From contig NZ_JAACJR010000003.1 of NCBI RefSeq assembly GCF_009939225.1, positions 310,001-374,000 of the forward strand: DNA of 64,000 nucleotides, read 5' to 3'. The DNA is from Sediminibacterium soli. GTDB lineage: Bacteria > Bacteroidota > Bacteroidia > Chitinophagales > Chitinophagaceae. Made by a program: the position numbers and the translations under genes. Below, in pieces: positions 1 through 8,037 of the stretch (position 1 is the stretch's first letter; every line of letters begins with the position of its first letter). The notes under the pieces are model-generated. The model did not search any database. It saw only the letters and a program-made list of their open reading frames with translations, and had not been told where the DNA came from.

Positions 1-2
1 CG

Positions 3-2774
3 CTTGATGATATCGTGGTGGTGGGTTATGCCGCCGTTAAAAAAAAGGATGTTACGGGTTCTGTTGCCGGTATCAGCCAGACCGATATCAGGTCGCGTCC
101 TGTTGCCAATGCCCTGCAGGCCATGCAGGGTAAGGTGGCCGGGGTGGATATTACCTCTAACGAACGTCCCGGACAGGTGGGCAGCATCACCATCCGCGGT
201 GTGCGCTCGTTAACGGCTTCCAATTCGCCGCTGTTTGTGGTGGACGGTATTCCGCTGATGACGGGTGGCATCGACAATATCAACCCCAACGATATCGAAT
301 CGATCGATATATTGAAAGACGCGTCAGCCACTGCCATCTATGGCTCCAGGGGCGCAAACGGCGTGGTCATCGTGTCAACAAAACAGGGAAAAGCAGGCAA
401 AGCGGTGCTGAGCCTGAACAGTTCGGTTACCATGGAGAACCTGCGGGATAAAGCGCCGATCATGAATGCCTCGGACTATATCACTTTCCGTCGCTGGGCG
501 TATTATTACTCCAACCCGGCATTGTACCCGAGAGGAGATCAGCCCAATATCACCAACGACCAGAAAATATTTCTGGCCACCAGCGATCCTTCTGCCTGGT
601 CCAATATTGCCAGGGGCTGGGCCGGTGGTACCTGGGACGGATCAAAAGTGATGACAACCGACTGGGGTGCCATGGTAAAACAAACAGGCATCACCACCGA
701 CCAGACGATCAGCGTAAGCGGCGGGTCTGACAAGATCAAAGCCTATGCCTCTTTTGGTTACCTGAATAACAAGGGCACGGCGCACGGACAGCAATTCACC
801 AGGTATTCTGCTAAATCAAGCGTTGATATTAACCCCACCAACTGGTTCTCCATGGGAAGCAATATCAATGTGTCTTACAGCGTGCAGGAATTTGGCCAGT
901 CTACCACCGGCGCCACCACGGTTTCTTCCAGTTCGGGTATCTATGAATCATCGAGGGCGCTTTTCAGGTATGCCGTGCCGTATGATTCTCTGGGTAACAG
1001 GATCCAGTATCCCGGCGGCGATGTGGCTTTTAAAACGGTTGCCGACGAATGGAATTTTACACAGGATCAGCGTGTAACACTCCGCGCTTTCGGAAGCCTG
1101 TATGCACAGGTAAACCTCGGCTCCCTCATACCGGCGCTGAAAGGCCTCAGGTACCGCCTGAATTTTGGTCCGGATTTCTCTTATTTCCGCGACGGTATTT
1201 ATGTAGACGGACAATCGGTGATCAGCAGCGGCGCCAATTTTGCTTCCTTAAGCAAGAACCAGACTTTCTCTTATACGCTGGACAATCTGTTGTATTACGA
1301 CAGGGTATTTAACAAACACAGCGTAGGTCTTACCCTTCTGCAAAGCGTTACCAAATATAATTTCGAGGCGAGCGCCATTGCAGCAAACGGTATTCCTTTC
1401 TCTTCGCAGAAATGGAATGCGCTCACACAGGCCAATATTCCTTCCGCCAGTCTTTCCAGCTACAGTTCCTCGTTAACCGAGAAACAATTGCTGTCGTATA
1501 TGGCCAGGCTGAATTACGGGTTTACGGATAAATACCTGTTGACCGTATCTGCGCGTCTCGACGGTGCTTCGCAGCTGGCCGAGGGACATAAATATTCGCT
1601 CTTCCCTTCAGCCGCCCTGGCCTGGCGTGTGAACCGCGAGAATTTTATGCGGCAGGTTTCCTGGATCAACGACCTGAAACTGCGTCTGGGTGCGGGTGTC
1701 ACAGGCAACTCTGCCATCGATCCCTATGCAACCAAAGGTGCGGTTACGCCTTTGTTCTATCCTTTCGTGACCAATATTACGTCCGGCTCGCTTCCCTCTT
1801 CGGTACTGGCCAACCAGTCGCTGGGATGGGAAAAGACCACACAGTATAACCTCGGTATCGATTTCAGTCTTTTCAACAGGCGTGTAAGCGGTACCATCGA
1901 TGCCTATACTTCCGATACCAAAGAGCTGCTGATGCAGCGTTCCATTCCTACAGTGACAGGGTACAGCACTACGTATGCCAACATCGGTCAAACAGCCAAC
2001 AAGGGTGTTGATTTCAGCCTCAGCACCATCAATATCTCGAACAGGAATTTCCAGTGGGCCACAACGTTGAATGTGACCTGGCAGAAAAGCCGTATTGTAT
2101 CGCTGTCGAACGGAAAACAGAACGATATCAATAACAACTGGTTTATCGGTCAACCCATCGGTGTGATATACGGATACCAGTCTGCAGGTCTCTGGCGCGA
2201 CAGCGTGGAGATGAACAAGTTCAACGCCAACGGAAGCAATTTTACCCCGGGCAATATCAGGCCTGTTGACCAGAACGGCGATTACAAGATCGATGCCAAC
2301 AACGACCGTGTGATCATCGGTAACACCAGGCCCACCTGGGTGGTTGGTATGACCAATTCGTTCAGCTATAAAGGGTTTGAACTGTCGGTATTCCTGTACG
2401 GAAGACTGGGTTATATGTTCAGCACCGGCGGTGAAGCGCAGGTGGGCCGTTCCAACCAGCGGCAGATCGATTATTACACGGAACTGAACAAAAATTCGGA
2501 GTGGCAGAAACCGATCTATACAACGGCAACAGGCGATCTGTATACCGCTTCCCTGGGGTACAGGAATGCATCCTTTATCAAGATCCGCAATATTTCCATG
2601 GCGTACACATTCACCGGGAATGCGTTGAAGAAAATGGGTATGTCCAGTCTGCGGGCCTATTTCCAGGTGGCCAATCCGGGTATGCTTTTCTCGAAGATCA
2701 AGTGGCTGGATATGGATATCAACAGTGCTTCATACAACCGTGGGTTCACATTTGGGATCAACGCCGGATTTTAA
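3..2774 (+). CDS. SusC/RagA-family TonB-linked outer membrane protein (5' end outside window)
   Basis: This is a TonB-dependent outer membrane transporter that imports oligomers, usually glycans, together with the SusD lipoprotein encoded next. The reading frame is open from base 3, so the signal peptide and the usual N-terminal carboxypeptidase-like domain lie off the window. The visible part starts at the family signature DDIVVVGY followed by VKKKDVTGSV. It continues into the plug (GKVAGVDI, ITIRGVRSL, PLFVVDGIPL) and a long beta-barrel ending in an aromatic residue (GINAGF). About 923 residues are visible, as expected for a SusC lacking its N-terminus. The substrate cannot be read from the sequence, and no polysaccharide lyase or hydrolase lies beside the pair here. 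Confidence 0.96.
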   Translation, partial: LDDIVVVGYAAVKKKDVTGSVAGISQTDIRSRPVANALQAMQGKVAGVDITSNERPGQVGSITIRGVRSLTASNSPLFVVDGIPLMTGGIDNINPNDIESIDILKDASATAIYGSRGANGVVIVSTKQGKAGKAVLSLNSSVTMENLRDKAPIMNASDYITFRRWAYYYSNPALYPRGDQPNITNDQKIFLATSDPSAWSNIARGWAGGTWDGSKVMTTDWGAMVKQTGITTDQTISVSGGSDKIKAYASFGYLNNKGTAHGQQFTRYSAKSSVDINPTNWFSMGSNINVSYSVQEFGQSTTGATTVSSSSGIYESSRALFRYAVPYDSLGNRIQYPGGDVAFKTVADEWNFTQDQRVTLRAFGSLYAQVNLGSLIPALKGLRYRLNFGPDFSYFRDGIYVDGQSVISSGANFASLSKNQTFSYTLDNLLYYDRVFNKHSVGLTLLQSVTKYNFEASAIAANGIPFSSQKWNALTQANIPSASLSSYSSSLTEKQLLSYMARLNYGFTDKYLLTVSARLDGASQLAEGHKYSLFPSAALAWRVNRENFMRQVSWINDLKLRLGAGVTGNSAIDPYATKGAVTPLFYPFVTNITSGSLPSSVLANQSLGWEKTTQYNLGIDFSLFNRRVSGTIDAYTSDTKELLMQRSIPTVTGYSTTYANIGQTANKGVDFSLSTINISNRNFQWATTLNVTWQKSRIVSLSNGKQNDINNNWFIGQPIGVIYGYQSAGLWRDSVEMNKFNANGSNFTPGNIRPVDQNGDYKIDANNDRVIIGNTRPTWVVGMTNSFSYKGFELSVFLYGRLGYMFSTGGEAQVGRSNQRQIDYYTELNKNSEWQKPIYTTATGDLYTASLGYRNASFIKIRNISMAYTFTGNALKKMGMSSLRAYFQVANPGMLFSKIKWLDMDINSASYNRGFTFGINAGF

Positions 2775-2795
2775 TCAAACCTAAAACGTTCAATC

Positions 2796-4748
2796 ATGAA
2801 AAGATATCAATTCTTCAATATACTGCTTGCCGCCGGACTGATGCTAACGGCTTCGTGCAAGAAAACATTCCTGGATGAGAACCTGACCACGGCCAGGGGC
2901 ATGGATTTTTACAAGACCGAAGCGGGCATACAATCGCTGGCCACCGGAACCTATTATTATGTCTTCAACACACCGTTCAACGGCGAATGGACCTTCTGTA
3001 ATACCAATTACGGAACCGATGAGTTTCATGTGGGCGGCGATGCATCCAACGGTGTATGGAATGCTTACGATGCAGGTTTACGTTCGATCATTCCTGCGCT
3101 GAACGGTAATACAATTTCGGCGAATGTGCAGTGGGACAATGCGTATATCGGCATCGGGTATGCCAACCTGCTGATCCAGAATGCGTCGACCAGCACGTCT
3201 ACCTCGGATGCCGTTAAGAAAGTGGCGCTGGGCGAAGGGTATTTTTTCCGCGCCTACAATTACCTGAGGCTGGTGAGCCAGTATGGAGGCGTTCCTTTGA
3301 AAACAAAACCAAGTACGGGTATTGAACTCGAGTTCACACGCGCAGCGGCCAAAGATGTGTATGCACAGGTGATAGCCGATTTCCAGAGCGCCTATAATCT
3401 CCTGGCCAACACCGGTGGTCCTTCCAGGATCACCAAAGATGCGGCGGCGCATTACCTGGCCAAAGCCTATCTTTTCCGCGCCAGCGAAGTCAACGATTCC
3501 TGGAATGCGTCTACCAAAACCGCCGACCTGCAGGCCATCGTGCCGCTCTGCGATGCGGTGATCGCCAATCACCCGCTGGCACCTGATTTCGGCGACCTGT
3601 GGAAGTATACCGGTCCGGATGCACCCAATGAAAAACTCAGTGAGCTGATCCTGTCGGCGCAGTTCACTTCCGATGTATCCGCCAGCGGCGCCAATACACA
3701 GCACCTGTATTATATCGGCCGTTACGATGACCTGCCTTACATGCAGCGTGATATATCGGGCGACAGGCCTTACAGCCGGCTTGCCACCACCTATTATATG
3801 TACCGTATATATGATATGGTGAACGATTCGCGTTTCTGGAAAAGTTTCAAAACAAAACACAGGCTCAACAAGGCATCCGGTGCTTACGTAAACGGCGACC
3901 TGGGTATTATGTACGTGGTGAACCAGCCCGGCGATAACCGGTATGCAAAAATGAAACTGAACGATGTGGTGGTATACGGCAGAACAGGCAAGACCATCCC
4001 CAATGTGTACGTGGCTTACCCCGCGGGCGCTACGGCAGACGGGGCCATGTTTGCCGATGTGCGTTTTCCCTCGCTGAGCAAGTTCATGGACGGTTCACGC
4101 ATAGCGCTGAACGAAACCAGGGGTTTGCGTGATGTGGTGCTGGCGCGTTCGGCCGAAACCTACCTGATCGCCGCCGAGGCAAGGATACGCCTGGCCAATG
4201 CCGGTGTTGGCGCGTATGCCGATGCGCTGCCGTACATCAATGCGGTGCGTGCACGCGGCCAGTACAGATCAGGCGAAGACCGTTCTCTGTATGCCGACGG
4301 CGGCGGGGCCTATACCGCATCGGCATCGGGCCAGAGCCCTGCGATCAACTCGTATTACCCCGAGAATTCTTACTATGAATCCAACAATATTCCGGTAACC
4401 ACGGCCGCTTCCACCAGCCTGGCGGTAACGAATACAGCGACGCTGCCGGCAGGCGATGAATACGTGATCAGCAAACTGGGTTATGCAACGCCTTACGACA
4501 GGATGCTCTGCTTTCTGCTGAACGAACGCTCGAGAGAGCTTTGCGGCGAGTTCAAACGCTGGGAAGATCTTGCGCGTACAAAAACACTGCTGGCCCGGGC
4601 CCGGGCGTTCAATCCAGAAGCGGCCCCCAATATCAAGGATTTCCATATGCTGCGCCCCATACCGCAGACCTATCTCGATGGTATACAGGCATCGGGTGCG
4701 GCATTGACTTCAGACCAGAAACAGGCGCAGCAGAATCCCGGATACTGA
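2796..4748 (+). CDS. RagB/SusD-family nutrient-binding outer membrane lipoprotein
   Basis: This is the cell-surface lipoprotein lid of the SusC transporter just upstream, separated by 21 bases and surely cotranscribed. The N-terminus is a lipoprotein signal with lipobox LTASC (acylated Cys21). The family signature YFFRAYNYLRL with QYGGVPL lies near residues 148-168, in the helical TPR-like core. The C-terminal block RSRELCGEFKRWEDL and the ending QKQAQQNPGY are typical of SusD proteins. At 650 residues it is somewhat longer than most family members (about 500-600), mainly through Ser/Ala/Tyr-rich loops around residues 490-550. The ligand is unknown. A strong terminator follows at 4839. Confidence 0.95.
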   Translation: MKRYQFFNILLAAGLMLTASCKKTFLDENLTTARGMDFYKTEAGIQSLATGTYYYVFNTPFNGEWTFCNTNYGTDEFHVGGDASNGVWNAYDAGLRSIIPALNGNTISANVQWDNAYIGIGYANLLIQNASTSTSTSDAVKKVALGEGYFFRAYNYLRLVSQYGGVPLKTKPSTGIELEFTRAAAKDVYAQVIADFQSAYNLLANTGGPSRITKDAAAHYLAKAYLFRASEVNDSWNASTKTADLQAIVPLCDAVIANHPLAPDFGDLWKYTGPDAPNEKLSELILSAQFTSDVSASGANTQHLYYIGRYDDLPYMQRDISGDRPYSRLATTYYMYRIYDMVNDSRFWKSFKTKHRLNKASGAYVNGDLGIMYVVNQPGDNRYAKMKLNDVVVYGRTGKTIPNVYVAYPAGATADGAMFADVRFPSLSKFMDGSRIALNETRGLRDVVLARSAETYLIAAEARIRLANAGVGAYADALPYINAVRARGQYRSGEDRSLYADGGGAYTASASGQSPAINSYYPENSYYESNNIPVTTAASTSLAVTNTATLPAGDEYVISKLGYATPYDRMLCFLLNERSRELCGEFKRWEDLARTKTLLARARAFNPEAAPNIKDFHMLRPIPQTYLDGIQASGAALTSDQKQAQQNPGY

Positions 4749-4838
4749 TCGGGGATAAGATAAAAGCCGTATCGTATCAGCGAACCATACGATCGGACGA
4801 TCGAATTTTTTTCGTGCTGCAGATTGGTTTATTAAACA

Positions 4839-4868
4839 GGGCCGGGATTTTTCCCGGCCCGTGTTTTT
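4839..4868 (+). terminator. Rho-independent terminator of the susCD operon
   Basis: A perfect 9-bp GC-rich stem (GGGCCGGGA / TCCCGGCCC) with a 4-base loop is followed by GTGTTTTTG. It stands 90 bases after the SusD stop codon. Confidence 0.85.
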
Positions 4869-4904
4869 GTTATCTGGAGGAGATCGAATAACGAACAAGG
4901 AATA

Positions 4905-5870
4905 ATGAATAAGGAATGTCGAAGGCAGTTTTCAGCAGAGACCATCAAAACAAAAAAGCCTTGCAAATTTTTATCTGCAAGGCTTCGATTGCTTGTTGTG
5001 CTGTCGATGGACTATTGTGTATATGGATACCGGAAGATGACCGAAGAACTTCGGGATATGGAGTACCATATCAACCCGAAGAAAGTGTATCGTCTGATGA
5101 GAGAGAGCCACTTGTTGTGCGGGAAGCGTATAAAGGTTCAAGGCAAACGAAAATGGGTCCGGCATCGCCGTATTGAAGCCAGGGGGCCGATGGAGTATCT
5201 ATGCCTGGATATCAAGTGCATTTGGGTGCAGGGGAAGGGCCGGTGGTATTACCAGTTAGCTATCATGGATGTTTACAGCCGCAGGATCCTGTGCTGGATC
5301 TTGCAGCGGAGCGTTCGCCAGAACGATGTGATCGCATTGATGCGTTGGCTCGATCTTCGTTTTGGTCTCAAAGGGGTAATCATCCGCAATGACAATGGAT
5401 CTCAGTTTATCGCCCATAAAGTGCGTGAGGCTTTACAATCGATGGAAGCCCGCCAGGAGTTCACCCATGTGGCCACTCCTGAAGAAAACGCCTACATCGA
5501 GGCTTTTCACGCCATCGAGCAAAGTGAGTTAATCGACCGGCATAGCTTTTCAGGTTATTACGATGCCAAACAACATATTGGAAAATACATGCACTGGTAT
5601 AACTGCCGGCGAAAACACGGAGCAATCGGCTTCATTACGCCAATGCAAAAATGGGCACAGGGATTATCCCGGACAACTGTTAGGCCACAATCGCAGCACG
5701 GTTCGGCTGGCTTGTCAAGGCCGGACAGCGCAGGTATGCGCGTGGCGTCCGCTTTGTATAGCCTTGACAAGGCGGACGAACCGGGCTATCTTTGCCTGAC
5801 AGGTGACCAGGATAACGATCAGTTAGTAGCAAACCTTTTTGAAAAATCAGTCCAGTTTATCGGGGGTTAA
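4905..5870 (+). pseudogene. IS3-family transposase OrfB (DDE integrase), N-terminally truncated
   Basis: This is the catalytic half of an IS3-type transposase. The recognisable part begins around YGYRKMTEELR (about residue 45), the end of the HTH_21 region that normally follows OrfA. The DDE triad is present: Asp in LCLDIK (about 101), Asp in RNDNGSQF (about 162) and Glu in AYIEAFH (about 198), giving the family's D-35-E spacing. The first ~35 residues look like flanking sequence read through, so the ATG at 4905 is probably fortuitous. With no OrfA, frameshift signal or left end, I infer an inactive relic. The reading frame itself has no internal stop. Confidence 0.8.
4956..4985 (-). terminator. 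Possible minus-strand terminator hairpin at the left border of the IS remnant
   Basis: The two arms AAGCCTTGCA and TGCAAGGCTT are perfect complements with a 10-base AT-rich loop. Read on the minus strand the hairpin is followed by a T-rich run (TTTTTTGTTTTG). On the plus strand the T-run is missing and IS-related sequence follows, as if an insertion had cut one side of a bidirectional terminator. No minus-strand gene that it would serve is present. Confidence 0.45.
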
Positions 5871-5874
5871 GACA
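4986..5874 (+). mobile_element. IS3-family insertion sequence remnant, left end missing
   Basis: The element is recognised from its OrfB-type integrase. Its right end is probably at 5874, where the complementary strand begins TGTCTTAACCCCCG, in keeping with IS3-family ends that start with TG. No matching left inverted repeat, OrfA or target duplication is visible between the SusD terminator and the integrase. The element is therefore 5' truncated and unlikely to move by itself. The left border at 4986 is an estimate from where similarity to OrfB seems to begin. Confidence 0.7.
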
Positions 5875-6227
5875 GTGGGCGCTATTTTCACAAGTCTAAT
5901 GTTCCAGTTGAAATAAACAAGATAAAGGTTGTATTTGTTGATGCTTTAGTTGAAGAAGATATTTTATATTCAGGAATTTATGCTGGCTTTGAATATTCTT
6001 CTGAACAAGATGCAGTGGTTAATATTATTTTAAAGGAAGCACGAAAGAGGAAGTGTTATAAAACGGAAGCCGAAAATTCGTTTGGAAAGCCATCCGGGAT
6101 AGACGGCAGTGTTTTTATTTTGCCACTTAGCAAAGTTTGCAATTTAAACGTTACCTATGGATACTATCATGCAAAAGAGGAAAGGTCAGCAGGTCAACTT
6201 CAAGAATCGAGTTCAGTAGCAGTATAA
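5875..6227 (+). pseudogene. 3' fragment of an unrecognised AT-rich gene cut off by the IS element
   Basis: Directly after the IS right end the frame stays open for 117 codons to a TAA at 6225, but there is no start near the border. The fragment reads GRYFHKSNVPVEIN..., continues through KVVFVDALVEEDILYSGIY, and ends QLQESSSVAV. It is AT-rich (about 60% by eye) and has lysine- and isoleucine-rich codon use, unlike the genes around it. This suggests a foreign gene whose 5' part was lost when the IS arrived. I do not recognise a family. An internal ATG at 6015 would give only 70 residues. Confidence 0.55.
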
Positions 6228-6264
6228 CGCGGAGCCTAGGTGAATTGTTATTAGGTCAGCCATT

Positions 6265-6315
6265 CACGAATAAAAAAGCCACCCGCCTCTGAGGCGGGTG
6301 GCTTTTTTATTCGTG
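6265..6315. terminator. Perfect 25-bp inverted-repeat bidirectional terminator
   Basis: Two 25-base arms (CACGAATAAAAAAGCC... and its exact complement) are separated by a single T. The centre is GC-rich (CCACCCGCCTC / GAGGCGGGTGG), flanked by A6 and T6 runs, so it can end transcription from either side. It abuts the 3' end of the minus-strand RNA candidate at 6316 with no gap. Confidence 0.85.
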
Positions 6316-6486
6316 CTGTAGGGGGAGGGATCGAACCTCCACGGGGCAGTTAGCTATAGCGCAAAGTTCAGTGGTCGACCCTGGTCTCCCGGTATCGCTA
6401 CCGGAAGGCTCTACACTACGTTTATCCTGGATTCCCCACCCCCGAGACAAGAGGGCATGTCTGCCAAAAATTTCATCACCCCACAG
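6316..6486 (-). ncRNA. Candidate structured RNA with tRNA-like ends (unassigned)
   Basis: Read on the minus strand, the 5' end CTGTGGGG (6479-6486) pairs with CCCTACAG (6316-6323), 8 pairs including one G-U. The 3' strand follows directly on a perfect T-arm, GGAGG-TTCGATC-CCTCC (6324-6340). That is the acceptor/T-arm stacking of tRNA and tmRNA. Inside are a hairpin CCGGTA-GCGA-TACCGG with a GNRA loop (around 6387-6402) and a possible GGCAG/CTGCC long-range helix. There is no D-arm or anticodon arm of normal size, and no tag ORF typical of tmRNA. A terminator follows at 6315. No protein gene on this strand explains it. It may be a novel RNA, a reduced tmRNA-like RNA, or debris of a tRNA attachment site. 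Confidence 0.45.
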
Positions 6487-6654
6487 TATTGAGAAAGAAC
6501 AACGGTCAATGGGTCTGCTGATCCGCGATTGACAATACAATATTAGTGCAAATTGGCCGTCTGTTACAAATATTTCAATGAAAAATTTAATAATATAGAA
6601 ATTTATCAATAAATTTGATTTATTATTGAAATGTATTCAAAACAGATTTAGAAA

Positions 6655-7128
6655 ATGTCTTCCAAATTGAATCTTGACAAATTGGATCTGCAGATCATCC
6701 AGGAGATGATGCAGGATGCGGAAATATCCTATGCCGATCTCGGTAAGAAACTGTTTGTTTCGGGCGGCACCATACATGTGCGGATCAAAAAACTCGAAGA
6801 ACTGCGTATCGTTAAAGGTAAGCGTTTGTCGGTTGATCTCAAATCACTGGGCTATGACGTGATCGCTTTTATCGGTGTGTACCTCGAAAAAAGCTCACTC
6901 TACGATTCTGTTGCCAAAGAACTGCAGAAGATCCCGCAGATCGTGCGGCTCAACTATACCACCGGCAACTACAGCATGTTTGCCGAGATCATCTGTAAAG
7001 ACATTCAGGAACTCCGCTTTGTACTGCACGATGAACTGCAAAAGATCAAGGGCATAGAACGCACCGAAACCTTTATCTCCCTCGAAGAAAGCTTTGTCAG
7101 GAACGTAGTGGTGGCCAGGCCGGAATAG
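6655..7128 (+). CDS. Lrp/AsnC-family transcriptional regulator
   Basis: This is a feast/famine-type DNA-binding regulator that usually senses an amino acid. Residues 5-55 form the winged helix-turn-helix (DLQIIQEMMQDAEISYADLGKKLFVS, with recognition helix GGTIHVRIKKLEE). Residues 70-145 form the RAM/AsnC ligand-binding alpha-beta fold. The length (157 aa) is normal. It stands alone, downstream of a relic region, and no biosynthetic gene is coupled to it, so target and ligand are unknown. Confidence 0.93.
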   Translation: MSSKLNLDKLDLQIIQEMMQDAEISYADLGKKLFVSGGTIHVRIKKLEELRIVKGKRLSVDLKSLGYDVIAFIGVYLEKSSLYDSVAKELQKIPQIVRLNYTTGNYSMFAEIICKDIQELRFVLHDELQKIKGIERTETFISLEESFVRNVVVARPE

Positions 7129-7175
7129 TTTTACCCGGGCGCCCCGGTTGCCGTTGTAAATCGTATTTTCATTGC

Positions 7176-8036
7176 ATGCAAAACGATCTTAACCTGGTTC
7201 AGGCAGGCGAGGCATGGAAACAGGGCTGGAAAACCATCCTGCTGTTTACCCTGCTGGCAGGCGCCGTTACCGCGCTAACCGTTTTCCTGGTGCCGCAGTA
7301 TTACCGGGGTAAAATAACCGTGGTGTCTGCCAACCCGGCGCTTGCCGATAAAGGCCGGTTCTTCAACAGCCATATCCAGCATCTCTATTCCTATTTCGGA
7401 TCGGGCGACGATCTTGACCGCATACAGGGTATCGCCGATATGGATACCAGCTATCAGAAACTGGTGGATGAATTTTCGCTTATCGATTACTACCATACCA
7501 CAGGAACAACCCGCGGCCTGCAGCGCTCCGCCGCGGTAAAAAAACTGCGCAGGGATATCGGTTTCCTGCGCAACGAACAGGGACAGCTGCAGGTATCGGT
7601 TTGGATGAAACAACCGCAGCTGGCGGCCGCCATCGCCAACAGGATGATCGCGATCGCTGAAGAAACAGCCGGCGCCATCTGGCAGGAAAATTACCGCCGC
7701 TCCGCCGGCAGCCTGCAGCATACCATCGACGCTATGGAACAGGAATACCGGCATATCAGCGACAGCGCAGCCACCCTGAGCGGCAGCGGCAAAGAACTCG
7801 CTGCAAACCGGTTAAGCACGCTGCTCGAACAGATCGGGCAATACCGCAAATCGGCAGGCGAGTTTGCGCTGGCAGAACAGGCCTCTCCCCCGGTGCTGTA
7901 TGTGCTGGAACCTGCCTCGCCGGCCGCCCGGCCCGGCAAACCCGAGAAACTGCCCCTGGTCACCGCCGCCTGTATCGCAGGGTTTTTATTCAGCGGCGTG
8001 GTGGTATTGTTTCGCAGCAGACAACAACAGGTATGA
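7176..8036 (+). CDS. Wzz/GumC-like chain-length determinant protein
   Basis: This inner-membrane polysaccharide copolymerase-like protein probably sets the chain length of a surface polysaccharide. A transmembrane helix at about residues 18-38 and another at about 258-278 flank a periplasmic, mostly helical domain with a Wzz-type beginning (VPQYYRGKITVVSA). The region around residues 165-235 looks coiled coil. There is no C-terminal tyrosine-kinase domain. The stop codon is one base from the ATG of the next gene, a ligase/polymerase-like membrane protein, so the two form an envelope-polysaccharide unit. The 286-aa length is short but within range. Confidence 0.75.
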   Translation: MQNDLNLVQAGEAWKQGWKTILLFTLLAGAVTALTVFLVPQYYRGKITVVSANPALADKGRFFNSHIQHLYSYFGSGDDLDRIQGIADMDTSYQKLVDEFSLIDYYHTTGTTRGLQRSAAVKKLRRDIGFLRNEQGQLQVSVWMKQPQLAAAIANRMIAIAEETAGAIWQENYRRSAGSLQHTIDAMEQEYRHISDSAATLSGSGKELAANRLSTLLEQIGQYRKSAGEFALAEQASPPVLYVLEPASPAARPGKPEKLPLVTAACIAGFLFSGVVVLFRSRQQQV

Positions 8037-8037
8037 T

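Noticed and set aside
4905..5008. Full-length transposase starting at the ATG at 4905
   Set aside because: The first ~35 residues derive from flanking sequence that includes a terminator-like hairpin; similarity to OrfB starts later and OrfA is absent.
6307..6609. 100-codon minus-strand frame through the RNA candidate
   Set aside because: It crosses the T-arm, acceptor-like pairing and terminator border, has no protein similarity I recognise, and the structure explains the sequence better.
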